From CAZALT01 sp964485515 (GTDB lineage: Bacteria > Actinomycetota > Acidimicrobiia > Acidimicrobiales > Acidimicrobilacustridaceae): a DNA stretch of 21,910 bases. A model generated the notes under the pieces. That model had not been told where the DNA came from. It made no database searches and was given only the letters and a program-made list of their open reading frames with translations. Both the position numbers and the translations under genes were made by a program. Below, piece after piece: positions 7,567-15,782 of this stretch (its first letter is position 1; each line of letters starts with the position of its first letter). The stretch covers positions 1 through 21,910 of the forward strand of contig CAZALT010000044.1 of NCBI GenBank assembly GCA_964485515.1, written 5' to 3'.

Positions 7567-9953
7567 GAGGCGTCGGGTGCTGGCCGCCAGTCAACCTCGA
7601 AGTCGACGTGTGACCGTTCGCTCCCGTCACCGAATCGGGCGAGCTTCCACGCCTCGGCCAGCGTCTGCCCGTCGCGCCCGTCGATGATCGACAACGTGAC
7701 ATCGAAGCGGCCGTTGCCAGGGATGTGACCGGTGGTGCCGGTGAGTCGGTGCCAGCCTGGTCCGGGTAGTCCACCCTCGTCCACGATGACGGTGAGGGCG
7801 GCGCTGACCAGCTCGACCTCTTCGGGGGTCAACGGCTGGCTTCGATCCGAGACATCGGGATCTCGGAACGAGAGCTCGAGGCGAGCGTGAGGGACCGGTT
7901 CGCTGATCTCGATGGTGCAGGCGAAGCCCAGGCCCTGCTCAGAACGGGTGTCACGTTGATCGAGCTCGAAGTGGTGGAGGTGGACAGGACCCGTCCCGAT
8001 CGCCGGTCCCGCAGACCAGCCGAAGCCGCCGTATCGCTCGATGACGGACTCTGGATCTCCGTCATCGACGAGGGCTCCCTTCTCGATCCGGATCACCCGG
8101 TTGCAGACCTCCTCCACCAGGAGGAGGTTGTGGGAGACCAACACGACAGCTGCGCCTGATGCCACGAGGAGCCGCAACCGTTGCTTGGCGGCGGCCCTGA
8201 AGGCTTGGTCGCCCACTGCGAGGAGCTCGTCGATGAGGATGACATCCGCGGATACGTGGGTGGCCAGCGCGAAGCCGAGGCGGGCTCGCATGCCCGTCGA
8301 CCAGTGCTTCACCGGTTGGTCGAACGCGTCGGCGAGTCCTGCCATCTCGAGGATCGCGGGGAGTTGCTCGTCGAGCTCCTCTGTGGTCATCCCGTGGAGC
8401 AAGGCGCTCATCCGGACGTTCTCCCATCCGCTGAGGTCACCGTGGAAGCCGATGCCGAGCTCGAGCACGGCCACGGTGCGTCCCGCGACCTCCACGGTGC
8501 CGCGATCGAGGTCGAGGAGCCCGGCGATGGCCTTCAGCAACGTGGACTTGCCGGCACCGTTCGGCCCGATCACCCCGAGTGCCTCACCGGCGCGGATGTC
8601 GAGGTCGAGATCCGACAGCCCCAGTCGGTCGCCGCGGCCCGAGTGGAACCTCCGGCCTGGCATCGCTTGCGCGAGCGCGATCCGGTGCCTGCCGCTGCTG
8701 AACCGTTTCGTCGCCCCTCGCACCCTGACCGCTGGATGTCCGGCCATCCCCTGTTCAGCGGCCGTCGATGAGCCGGCCTCGGGGTGTACGGCCGGCGAGA
8801 TGATCACGGACGGGTCGAGGACGAGCATGGGCTTCACGACTCGGCTCGAGCCACGGATCGTGAAGTCGGTGCTCATCGTGCTGAGGTCATCGCGGACACC
8901 GGAGCGAAGTGCAGCCGTGAGGCGGAAGTGGCCGCCGGCCCAGGGCAACGGCGTGCTCCTCCCTTCGAAGCGGTGGACGCCGGGGCGGACCCAGTCGATG
9001 TCGAGCGGGGTCCTGGCGTCAACGATCGCCATGCCGGGCAGCAGCGTCGGAAGCGAGAGCGACACGACGAGGTCCGGTGGCGGGACGGTCGGCCGGAGGA
9101 CCTCGATGTCGACCGCCATCTTGAGGGGTGACGACGGTCCGATCTCGGTGGCTTCGAGAGCGACTGCGCTGACCCGTGCTGGAGGTGGTCCGTCGATGAG
9201 GTGCGGGGTCGCCCGGCCGAGGTAGCCCTCGATCACATCACCCGATGGGCCGTCATCGATGACGCGGCCTTCTTCAAGGCGGACGGCCCGCTCGCACACC
9301 AGGTTGACGAGGGGGAGCTCGTGGGACACGAACAGGACCGTGCATCCCTGCGAGACGAGCGCGGCGATGCGATCGAGGCAGCGTTCCTGGAAGGCCCGAT
9401 CACCGACGGCGAGCACCTCGTCCACCGCGAGCACGGACGCGTCGGCGTGCGTGGCGAGTGCGAAGCCGAGACGTGCGGCCATGCCCGTCGAGTACCGCTT
9501 GACCGGAGTCTCCATCGCATCGGCGAGGCCAGCGAACGTGACGACCTCATCGGCTCGATCCCGCACCTCGGCCGGCGTCAGGCCCAAGAGCGCACCGCCG
9601 ACGAAGAGGTTCTGCCATCCCGTGAGATCCGGGTGGAACCCGATCCCGAGCTCGATCATCGATCCGATCCGGCCCGCGCTCTCGACCCGCCCGCTCGTCG
9701 GGGCGAGCGTCCCCGCCAACAACTTGAGCAGGGTGGACTTTCCCGCACCGTTCGGTCCGATGAGCCCCACGGTGGAACCCGGAGCGATGTCCAGGGTGAC
9801 GCCATCGATCGCGACCTTGCCCTCAGGGACGTGGCGCATGAGGGAACCCGGCAGAGCTTGGCGCCAAGCGCCGATGCGACGGTACGTCGTGAACCGCTTG
9901 GTGACCTCCTGGAAGCGGACTGCGCCGTTCGGGAGTACGTCGCTAGATGACAT
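7563..9953 (-). CDS. double ABC transporter ATPase, Wzt/TagH type (two fused copies)
   Basis: This 796-residue protein holds two complete ATP-binding domains in tandem. Domain 1: Walker A GPNGAGKST (66-74), signature STGM (155-158), Walker B VLAVDE (174-179), switch His211. Domain 2: Walker A 463-471, STGM 552-555, Walker B ILIDE (572-576), His608. The STGMxxRLGFAL signature is typical of ATPases exporting O-antigen, teichoic acid and other glycans with an ABC-2 permease. Each ATPase half is followed by a strand-rich segment (about 255-370 and 650-796) in the place of the Wzt C-terminal domain, which binds the glycan end in known systems. Both sites look intact, so the protein probably forms the whole ATPase pair alone. 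It overlaps the permease gene by 11 bp, so the two are translated together. Confidence 0.93.
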   Translation of the reverse strand: MSSSDVLPNGAVRFQEVTKRFTTYRRIGAWRQALPGSLMRHVPEGKVAIDGVTLDIAPGSTVGLIGPNGAGKSTLLKLLAGTLAPTSGRVESAGRIGSMIELGIGFHPDLTGWQNLFVGGALLGLTPAEVRDRADEVVTFAGLADAMETPVKRYSTGMAARLGFALATHADASVLAVDEVLAVGDRAFQERCLDRIAALVSQGCTVLFVSHELPLVNLVCERAVRLEEGRVIDDGPSGDVIEGYLGRATPHLIDGPPPARVSAVALEATEIGPSSPLKMAVDIEVLRPTVPPPDLVVSLSLPTLLPGMAIVDARTPLDIDWVRPGVHRFEGRSTPLPWAGGHFRLTAALRSGVRDDLSTMSTDFTIRGSSRVVKPMLVLDPSVIISPAVHPEAGSSTAAEQGMAGHPAVRVRGATKRFSSGRHRIALAQAMPGRRFHSGRGDRLGLSDLDLDIRAGEALGVIGPNGAGKSTLLKAIAGLLDLDRGTVEVAGRTVAVLELGIGFHGDLSGWENVRMSALLHGMTTEELDEQLPAILEMAGLADAFDQPVKHWSTGMRARLGFALATHVSADVILIDELLAVGDQAFRAAAKQRLRLLVASGAAVVLVSHNLLLVEEVCNRVIRIEKGALVDDGDPESVIERYGGFGWSAGPAIGTGPVHLHHFELDQRDTRSEQGLGFACTIEISEPVPHARLELSFRDPDVSDRSQPLTPEEVELVSAALTVIVDEGGLPGPGWHRLTGTTGHIPGNGRFDVTLSIIDGRDGQTLAEAWKLARFGDGSERSHVDFEVDWRPAPDAS

Positions 9954-10824
9954 CGGTCATTCGCCGTTCGACCGACGCGGTGTAGGCGATCGCGAGGCTG
10001 AGGCCGACGATGCCGAGAGCGCCGTGGATGGCGAGCGCCGTCCAGTTCGGCCAGGTCTGGAAGAGGACGGCATCTCGAACGCCCTCGATCGATACCGCGA
10101 TGGGATTGAGGACGGCGAGGAAGCGCAGGGACTCGGGCAGGACCGAGGCCCCGTACATCACCGGGGTAGCGAGGATGCCCAGTCGGAGGAGGAGTTGCAC
10201 GACCTGGATCGTGTCCCGGATGAACACGGAGAGAGCTGCGCAGAAGACCGCCGTGGCGGCCGTCCAGATGAGCGCGACCGCCAGGGAGGGCACGATCGCC
10301 ACGACGGTGACGGAGACCGAGCCGATCTGGAAGGCCACGAGGCCCGCGAGCACGGCCAACGCGATCATGAGATCGAGCACGTACGCGCCAACGGCGGCCA
10401 GTGGGAGCACTTCGCGGGGGAAGTAGACCTTCGACAGCAGGTCGGCGTTCGACAGCAATGCGTTCGAGCCCATAGCGAGTCCGGACGAGTAGAGCGTCCA
10501 CACCACGAGGCCTGCCCAGACGAACGAGAGGTACGGCGCCCCTTCCCCGTCGACATCGAACGCCTGGCTGAAGATGAGTCCGTAGACAGCCAAGATGGCG
10601 AGAGGCGAGATGAGGGACCAGCCGAGGTCCAGCAGGCTCTGGCGATAGCGTGCTCGATACTCCCGCACGGTGAGTAGGCGGAGCAGGGGCCAGCTCGTCC
10701 TCACTCGAGTGATCCACCCTGGTGGGTTGGAGGAGGAGCGCCACTGCTGGCTGCCCCGGTGGCGGCCAGGCTCGGCGGCACCCGTCGGTGGCACGGTGGG
10801 TTTGGTCGCGTGGGGGCGAGTCAT
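9943..10824 (-). CDS. ABC-2 type polysaccharide export permease, Wzm/TagG family
   Basis: This is a 293-residue membrane protein. The amphipathic opening REYRARYRQSLLDLGWSLISPL is the hallmark of Wzm/TagG permeases, and about six hydrophobic segments follow. The N-terminal 45 residues are polar and Pro-rich. AAGGA lies 9 nt before the ATG. The gene ends inside the start of the ATPase gene (ATGTCATCTAG shared), giving an exporter made of a permease and a fused double ATPase. The expected role is moving a lipid-linked glycan or glycolipid across the cytoplasmic membrane. No ligase or polymerase is obvious next to it, so the polymer type cannot be named. Confidence 0.93.
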   Translation of the reverse strand: MTRPHATKPTVPPTGAAEPGRHRGSQQWRSSSNPPGWITRVRTSWPLLRLLTVREYRARYRQSLLDLGWSLISPLAILAVYGLIFSQAFDVDGEGAPYLSFVWAGLVVWTLYSSGLAMGSNALLSNADLLSKVYFPREVLPLAAVGAYVLDLMIALAVLAGLVAFQIGSVSVTVVAIVPSLAVALIWTAATAVFCAALSVFIRDTIQVVQLLLRLGILATPVMYGASVLPESLRFLAVLNPIAVSIEGVRDAVLFQTWPNWTALAIHGALGIVGLSLAIAYTASVERRMTDVI

Positions 10825-10860
10825 GACGGAGGTTCCTTGCAGATCGCGGCCAGTATGGTC

Positions 10861-10877
10861 GATCGCTTCAGGCGATC
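10861..10877. promoter_or_regulatory. small inverted repeat in divergent promoter region
   Basis: GATCGC-ttcag-GCGATC is a 6-bp perfect inverted repeat, 37 bp upstream of the permease start and within the 208-bp divergent space shared with the oxygenase gene. A second weak repeat, CATGC-gaga-GCATG, lies at 10917-10930. Position fits an operator; nothing identifies a regulator. Confidence 0.25.
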
Positions 10878-11019
10878 ACAGAACAGGTTGGCGACGTGCC
10901 CCGCCGGTGCTCGATGCATGCGAGAGCATGGGGTGGTGATGGACGAAGCCGCCGCGTCTGGATCGTGGAGGAGTCGCATCTCACGGCTCGCTTCGACCGA
11001 GGCCGAGAGCGCCGCGGGG

Positions 11020-11025
11020 TAGGGT
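11020..11025 (+). promoter_or_regulatory. -10 box TAGGGT of a probable leaderless transcript
   Basis: TAGGGT fits TANNNT and is followed by 7 nt and then the ATG at 11033, placing the transcription start at about the first base of the start codon. The same hexamer has the same placement before 13763 and 15765. Confidence 0.5.
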
Positions 11026-11032
11026 CGGCGCC

Positions 11033-11863
11033 ATGGGCCACCGTGAGAGACAGAGCCTCTCCGACCCGAGCGTCCCGTCACTGGTCGCATCGCTTCCTTG
11101 GACGCTCGGTGGGCGTCGTTCACCCGAGCCGGTGGCTTCCGATCGGCGGTCGATCGTGGTGACGAGGATGATGCGGGTGAACGCTCGGTTGCTGCGACCA
11201 CAGCTTGCCGACGGCCCTGAGGTCGAGATGTCAGCAGTTCGGGGTCTCGCTGAACTGCAGGCGGGGTGGTCGGATGTACGTGCGGAGTGGGACGCGCTTC
11301 GTCGTTCGATGACCCATCTTCCGACCGTGGATCGCCTCATCGATGCACCGCCCGGTTGGGATGGCTCGTGGGAGTGGTTCTCCCTGCACAGCTTCACTCA
11401 CTGGGAGCCGCGCGCTCGGACCGTTGCGCCTCGGACGGTCGAGTTGCTCGAGGGAATCGACGGCCTCGTGCAGGCGGCGTTCTCGATCCTGAAACCGGGA
11501 ACCTTCCTCCACCCGCACCGCGGTCTCAACACGGGAGTGCTGCGGGGGTTGATGGGTGTCGTGGTCCGCCAGCCCGAGGTGTGCGGCATGTTGGTTGGGG
11601 ACCGCCGCATGGATCTCGGGGAGGGTGACCTCCGGCTCTTCGACGACACCTTCGAGCACGCCGCGTGGAACGATGGCACGGAAGAGCGGGTCGCACTCCT
11701 CTTGGAGATCAGGCATCCGGCTCGAGGGCTTCCTGATCGGTTCAACCGCCTCTGCCAGCGCGCGTACCGCCACCACACCCAGGTGCGGAAGGGAATCGAG
11801 CGGGTTGAGCCCCTCATGCGCGAAGCCGAGGCGTCATCGCTGCCCCCCGGGCCGCGCCTGTAG
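11033..11863 (+). CDS. aspartyl/asparaginyl beta-hydroxylase-fold dioxygenase
   Basis: This 276-residue protein has the AspH/LpxO-type fold. The segment KPGTFLHPHRG gives iron ligand His162, FEHAAWN gives His209, and Arg219 is placed 10 residues later to bind 2-oxoglutarate. Arg171 matches the second conserved Arg of the family by spacing. No signal peptide or membrane segment is seen, so it should be cytoplasmic. Bacterial members hydroxylate fatty acyl groups of lipid A (LpxO) or amino-acid side chains. The start at 11033 is chosen because TAGGGT lies 7 nt upstream; the first 45 residues are unlike the family, and an ATG at 11168 (231 residues) is a real alternative. The membrane protein gene follows 7 bp later. 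The substrate may be the lipid or acyl part of the exported product. Confidence 0.85.
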   Translation: MGHRERQSLSDPSVPSLVASLPWTLGGRRSPEPVASDRRSIVVTRMMRVNARLLRPQLADGPEVEMSAVRGLAELQAGWSDVRAEWDALRRSMTHLPTVDRLIDAPPGWDGSWEWFSLHSFTHWEPRARTVAPRTVELLEGIDGLVQAAFSILKPGTFLHPHRGLNTGVLRGLMGVVVRQPEVCGMLVGDRRMDLGEGDLRLFDDTFEHAAWNDGTEERVALLLEIRHPARGLPDRFNRLCQRAYRHHTQVRKGIERVEPLMREAEASSLPPGPRL

Positions 11864-11870
11864 CTCCGTC

Positions 11871-13172
11871 GTGACCGTCGCACTTCTGGGAATAGCGGCA
11901 GCGCTGCTTCTCCTTCAATGGCATCTCGTTCGGGGACGAACTGCGGGAGGGCCTCCTCGTCGGGCTCCCGTCGGACGCGACTCGGTTGCCACGAGTGTGC
12001 GAGCGCGGTGGAACCGAGAGACCGCGTGGCGGGCAGCGGTCACGGCTGCGTATGCGGGCATCGCCTTGTCGATCGGTCTGTACCTGCTCGGCTACCCGGC
12101 GTTCGTGTACGGCGGCAACGACCTCCTACCCCACAGCGGGTTCGTGCAGGACGTCTCCTTCTCGCCGCTCAGCGTCCCCCAAGCTCACTTCCTGCTGCAC
12201 GTCCTCGCGCGCGGGGTGATGCTGGGGATCGGCCAGGACGAGTCGGATCTGGCCATCGAGATCGTGGTGACGGCGGCCGCAGCGCTGGGGGCGTGGCTGC
12301 TCACGGGATACATGGCCCGTCGGTCGCGGACGTGGTCGTGGGGGGCACTCGGGGCCCTCGTGGTCCTGGTCGGCGAGACGCCGTACGTGTTCGTCGAACT
12401 GCCCTCGGAGATCCGGCGGGGGACCGGCTACTTCGTCCTGCACCTCTGGGCGACCCCGACGAACGCGTTCCTCCTCCCGATGACCATGCTGCTCATGCCG
12501 CGGCTCCTCGTCTCCCGCCGTCCGACCTCGGTGCGATCTGGCTTCGCTCTGGCGGCGCTGGTCGTGCTCTCCATGGTGGGCAAGCCCAACGCCGCTCTGG
12601 TGCTGGTGCCCGCGGCGTTGATCGTCGCCGCGTTCGCCCCTGACCGATGGCGATCGTCGGCCGCCCGGTTGCGCTACTTGGCGCTCTACGCCTTCGTGCC
12701 GATCCTCGTGGTGGGACTCGTCCAGTTCCGCTTCGTATCGAACCTCGACCCCACCTACCACGGGGGCTTTCGATTCGCTCCCCTGCACGAGATGGAGCTG
12801 GCCGGCATGGCTCGGCCCGTTGCCTGGATCGGGCTGCTCCTGCCGTTCGCCTTCCTCGTGGTGGCGGGCGGAAGGTGGTGGTTGGACCGCTCGGTCCAGT
12901 TCGGATTGGCGGCGACGGCCGTCGGGATGGCGCAGTTCGCCCTCCTCGGGGAGACGGGGTACCGCGAGAACCACGCCAACTGGGGCGTCAGCGCCCACGT
13001 TGGCTACCTCGTGTTGACGATCGTTGCGGTCGGGTACTTGCTGGAGCGCTTCTCCGAGGCGGGGTCCGATGCGCCCGGCAAGGGGCCTCGACGGACCGCT
13101 GGTGCCCTCATCGCCGCGATGCTGCTCGCCGGTGTGGTCGCGTGGTTCGACAGCCTCGGCGTCCGGTACTGA
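11871..13172 (+). CDS. multi-pass membrane protein, GT-C-like (copy 1 of 3)
   Basis: This 433-residue protein runs from a GTG 7 bp after the oxygenase stop; longer upstream readings only translate the oxygenase gene out of frame. It has roughly ten hydrophobic segments. After the second comes a loop with Asn83-Asp84, His88 and Asp94, then a Pro- and His-bearing stretch (VPQAHFLLH). Later blocks are WATPTN and GKPNAALVLVP. The same blocks recur in the proteins at 13808-15088 and 18676-20244, so the three are paralogs. An acidic residue in the first outer loop of a multi-pass protein is how GT-C glycosyltransferases use lipid-linked sugars. This suggests, without proof, a sugar or phospho-sugar transfer role outside the membrane. 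No named family was recognised. Confidence 0.8.
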   Translation: MTVALLGIAAALLLLQWHLVRGRTAGGPPRRAPVGRDSVATSVRARWNRETAWRAAVTAAYAGIALSIGLYLLGYPAFVYGGNDLLPHSGFVQDVSFSPLSVPQAHFLLHVLARGVMLGIGQDESDLAIEIVVTAAAALGAWLLTGYMARRSRTWSWGALGALVVLVGETPYVFVELPSEIRRGTGYFVLHLWATPTNAFLLPMTMLLMPRLLVSRRPTSVRSGFALAALVVLSMVGKPNAALVLVPAALIVAAFAPDRWRSSAARLRYLALYAFVPILVVGLVQFRFVSNLDPTYHGGFRFAPLHEMELAGMARPVAWIGLLLPFAFLVVAGGRWWLDRSVQFGLAATAVGMAQFALLGETGYRENHANWGVSAHVGYLVLTIVAVGYLLERFSEAGSDAPGKGPRRTAGALIAAMLLAGVVAWFDSLGVRY

Positions 13173-13208
13173 TGTCGATGAACCGTGGTGGGGCCGTCAG
13201 GAGTGGCG

Positions 13209-13763
13209 TCAGGTATCGGGCCTCACCTCGACCGCGACGCGGATCCGGATCGCGAGCTCGAGGGTGGCGAGCACCAGCAGCGTGACGGCGGTGGCGAGGC
13301 CGACCACGGCCAGCCCGCTCAGCGCCAGTGCCCAGGCCGGGACGGGGTCGGAGGTGATGCCGATCCTGCGGAGCCAGGAGACCCCGAACCAGATGAGGGC
13401 GGCATCGATGAGCGCGAGGGCGGCTCGACCCCGTCGGAACGCCGCGGTTCCCTTCTCGATGCGGCCGAGCCGCCACGCGACCGCCACCGTGGCGGCCACG
13501 CCGGCGAGCACCCCGGCGGTCGTCAGGTGGAACCCGACCACGGCGAAGAGCAGCTGATCCCCGGTCCGCTGCGACTGGATGTCGAACGCGGTGGCCGTGG
13601 CGAGGAGCGTGGCGGGAACGGCGACCGCTGCCGGGGCGATCACCATCGTCACCGGCCGGCGGCGAACCTCGCTCCGATGAGCGACCCCGGCGGGAGGCTC
13701 GGTCGATGCCGGGTCAAGGGCACGGGGACGGGGGGGCTCAGCACCATCTGCCGCATCAGCCAT
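13209..13763 (-). CDS. four-helix membrane protein, DUF2231-like
   Basis: This 184-residue protein has a polar 38-residue N-terminus and four hydrophobic segments (about 39-60, 72-98, 113-130 and 142-170). The first-helix layout with TATAFDIQ, the Gly-rich second helix and the later FRRGRAALALIDAAL resemble the DUF2231 group of small membrane proteins of unknown function. The ATG has TAGGGT 6 nt upstream and no ribosome site, so it is probably read from its own leaderless transcript although it follows the membrane protein gene on the same strand. Its 3' end converges on the gene ending at 13172. Function unknown. Confidence 0.65.
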   Translation of the reverse strand: MADAADGAEPPRPRALDPASTEPPAGVAHRSEVRRRPVTMVIAPAAVAVPATLLATATAFDIQSQRTGDQLLFAVVGFHLTTAGVLAGVAATVAVAWRLGRIEKGTAAFRRGRAALALIDAALIWFGVSWLRRIGITSDPVPAWALALSGLAVVGLATAVTLLVLATLELAIRIRVAVEVRPDT

Positions 13764-13769
13764 CGAGGC

Positions 13770-13775
13770 ACCCTA
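13770..13775 (-). promoter_or_regulatory. -10 box TAGGGT of a probable leaderless transcript
   Basis: On the minus strand TAGGGT is followed by 6 nt and the ATG at 13763. No clear -35 is seen. A hairpin at the end of the preceding gene lies 11 bp upstream, as expected where one transcript stops and another begins. Confidence 0.5.
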
Positions 13776-13785
13776 CCGAGATGAG

Positions 13786-13809
13786 GAGGCGCGGCTCAGA
13801 CACCGCCTC
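13786..13809 (-). terminator. hairpin at the end of the membrane protein gene
   Basis: GAGGCG/CGCCTC form a 6-bp stem around a 12-nt loop, overlapping the stop codon of the 13808-15088 gene. There is no U-tract, as is common for actinobacterial terminators. The hairpin lies directly before the TAGGGT box of the next gene. Confidence 0.4.
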
Positions 13810-15088
13810 ACCCCCAGGAGTCCGGCAGCGTCAACGCTCCCGCCGCGCCGAGCAGGGCCAGCACCCCCGACCCGAGGGCCAGGGCGCCGACGATCGCCGT
13901 CACCGCCACGACCACCTGTGATCCCCTCTCGGATCGCGTCTGCCAGGCGTCGCGGATCTCGAGCGCCCAGAACCGCATCGTCAGGACCCACAGGAGCATC
14001 CAGCAGTAGTAGCCCGACTTCGCCAGGTTGCCGTCGTAGGGACGTTCACCGGTCTCGCGCATGAACAGCAGCGGCACCATGGCGAGGAGCATCGCCCACA
14101 GGGTGAGGGCGACGGCTCGCTCCGACCAGAACCGTCGCCCGCCGACGATGGCCGCCGACAGCGGGATGAGCACCGGCAGCCAGTAGGCCGGCCCGCCTCG
14201 GGTCCAGCCGTACACCTCGAACAGCGCGAAGGGATCCCAGGTGAACCCGGTCCGGTAGGCCGACGACCCCGATGCCCCCAGGAGCCAGGCCTGCCAGGCG
14301 AGAACGGCCCCCGCCGGCACGCCGAGCCAGCCCACGACGCCCCACACGGTCTGTCGGCTCCACGCTCGGCTCGTCGCCAGGTGGATGATCGCGGCGGGGA
14401 CCAAGACGAGCACGAGCGATGGCTTGGCCAGGGCCGAGACGACCGTCAGCACCGCCACCACCCACCCTTGGCCGCCGACCGGGGACCCCGCTTCGAGCCG
14501 GTCGATGAGCACGACGGCTGCAGGCAGCAGGAGCAGGGCGGGTGCGACCGCGATCGTCTCGGTCGGGTTGCCCCAGATGTGCACCGGGGTGAACGGCCGC
14601 GCCGGGAGCAGGCCGACCGCCTGGAGCACCAGGTTGGGCGATTCCGTGGCGAAGTAGGCCACGGTGAGCACGGCGGCGGTCGCCGGAGCGAACGCGTCGC
14701 GGCGGTGGGCGGGGGTGGAGAAGATGCGCACCAGCGCCACCGCCATCATGGCGACGGCGGCCAGCAGCACGGTGACGGCCGACGCAAGGCGGCCGAGCAC
14801 GGGATCGAGCATCCGTACGAGCACGTGGAAGACCGGCTGGGGCATGTTGATGTGCGGCGGCCACAACCGCACCGTGTCCGTCATGTCCAGGTGGAACGCG
14901 AAGTCGTGCACGCCCAGGACGGGGAAGGCAGGATGGCGGACCAAGTAGATGAAGACCGGTGCCATCAACGTGACGGACACGGCGGCCGCCGCCGAGGTCC
15001 AGCCGCCCGTGTCGGGGGTCCGCCCCACCAGCTGACCGGGGCGGGCGCGCTCGTCGGTGGCTTCGACCGCAGTCGGCGGGTCGGTCAC
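13808..15088 (-). CDS. multi-pass membrane protein, GT-C-like (copy 2 of 3)
   Basis: This 426-residue protein has about ten hydrophobic segments. The first outer loop has His61-Asp62, His66, Asp68 and Asp71, then WPPHINMPQPVFHVL. Later blocks are VHIWGNPTET and AKPSLVLVLVPAA, lining up with copy 1 (WATPTN, GKPN) and copy 3 (WWSPT, ARPN). The start is a GTG sharing GTGA with the methyltransferase stop, so translation is coupled. The likely role is the same as copy 1: transfer of a sugar or related group from a lipid carrier on the outer face of the membrane, inferred from topology and the acidic loop only. The cotranscribed methyltransferase suggests they act on the same product. Confidence 0.82.
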   Translation of the reverse strand: MTDPPTAVEATDERARPGQLVGRTPDTGGWTSAAAAVSVTLMAPVFIYLVRHPAFPVLGVHDFAFHLDMTDTVRLWPPHINMPQPVFHVLVRMLDPVLGRLASAVTVLLAAVAMMAVALVRIFSTPAHRRDAFAPATAAVLTVAYFATESPNLVLQAVGLLPARPFTPVHIWGNPTETIAVAPALLLLPAAVVLIDRLEAGSPVGGQGWVVAVLTVVSALAKPSLVLVLVPAAIIHLATSRAWSRQTVWGVVGWLGVPAGAVLAWQAWLLGASGSSAYRTGFTWDPFALFEVYGWTRGGPAYWLPVLIPLSAAIVGGRRFWSERAVALTLWAMLLAMVPLLFMRETGERPYDGNLAKSGYYCWMLLWVLTMRFWALEIRDAWQTRSERGSQVVVAVTAIVGALALGSGVLALLGAAGALTLPDSWG

Positions 15089-15765
15089 CGCCGAGCGTCG
15101 ACGATGACGTGGTCGTAGGGGAAGCGCTGGAGGTCCGACCGGACGGTGACCGATGCATCGGGGAAGTGCGCCCCGATGAGCGACCGCGTCTGCTCCACCG
15201 TGCGGACGTGGTGGCCGCGATCGAAGCGGGCCACCGTGCGGGCGACGGGGTGCTGGTCGGGGAGGATCACGGGGTCGCCAGCGACGAAGCGGCCGCCGGG
15301 GACGAGCACCGACCGGGCCTTCTCGAGCAGGCCGTGGGCGGTCCGGTCGTCGAGGTGGTGCAGCACCGCCCCGGCGAGCACGATGTCGCGCGGCCCCGCA
15401 TCCTCGACCGCGAGCTCCTCGATGGTGCCCAGTAGGAAGCGAGCGCGGTCGCCGTAGCAGCGGCGGGCGTGGGCGATGTAGCGGGCGCGGGAGTCGATCC
15501 CGAGGTACGAGGCGGTCGGGGGGATGAGCTCGATGAGCTCGGCCGTGCCGCAGCCGATGTCGAGGATGCGGTCGTCGGCGCCGCAGCGCACGACCTCGTC
15601 GGCGAAGACGCGGCGGGCGTGGTCTGACCCGGAGATTCGCTGGAGGAACCGGTAGATCGCCGGGCGTGAGAGGGAGGACCAGATGCCGAGGCGTTCGTCT
15701 TCGGGCGCGTCGGACGGTGGTTCGATGGAGTCGTTGGCGGCTCCCCCGTCGATCACCTGCGACAC
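15085..15765 (-). CDS. class I SAM-dependent methyltransferase
   Basis: This 226-residue protein starts at a GTG (15765) with TAGGGT 7 nt upstream. An ATG further up at 15927 would overlap the upstream gene by over 100 bp and add a Pro/Arg-rich stretch that looks non-coding. Motif I is ILDIGCGTAEL (67-77), the acidic residue ending the second strand is Asp91, and IVLAGAVLHHL marks the fourth strand region. The C-terminal half, with PGGRFVAGDP, the DRGHHVRT stretch and FPYDHVIV, matches a methyltransferase type common in polysaccharide gene clusters. It overlaps the next gene by 4 bp (GTGA). The substrate is probably a sugar or lipid-linked intermediate, inferred from context. Confidence 0.9.
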   Translation of the reverse strand: MSQVIDGGAANDSIEPPSDAPEDERLGIWSSLSRPAIYRFLQRISGSDHARRVFADEVVRCGADDRILDIGCGTAELIELIPPTASYLGIDSRARYIAHARRCYGDRARFLLGTIEELAVEDAGPRDIVLAGAVLHHLDDRTAHGLLEKARSVLVPGGRFVAGDPVILPDQHPVARTVARFDRGHHVRTVEQTRSLIGAHFPDASVTVRSDLQRFPYDHVIVDARR

Positions 15766-15772
15766 GTCTTCC

Positions 15773-15778
15773 ACCCTA
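15773..15778 (-). promoter_or_regulatory. -10 box TAGGGT of a probable leaderless transcript
   Basis: On the minus strand TAGGGT is followed by 7 nt (GGAAGAC) and the GTG at 15765. It lies in the 43-bp gap after the radical SAM gene, just past a hairpin, so the methyltransferase and membrane protein pair can be transcribed on its own. Confidence 0.55.
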
Positions 15779-15782
15779 GGAC

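Noticed and set aside
8041..10677. Two long open frames on the plus strand (8041-9225 and 9259-10677)
   Set aside because: Both are opposite the double ATPase and permease genes and have no domain-like sequence.
11556..11870. Upstream start for the first membrane protein
   Set aside because: The extra 105 codons lie wholly inside the oxygenase gene in another frame. The GTG at 11871 gives a normal membrane protein start.
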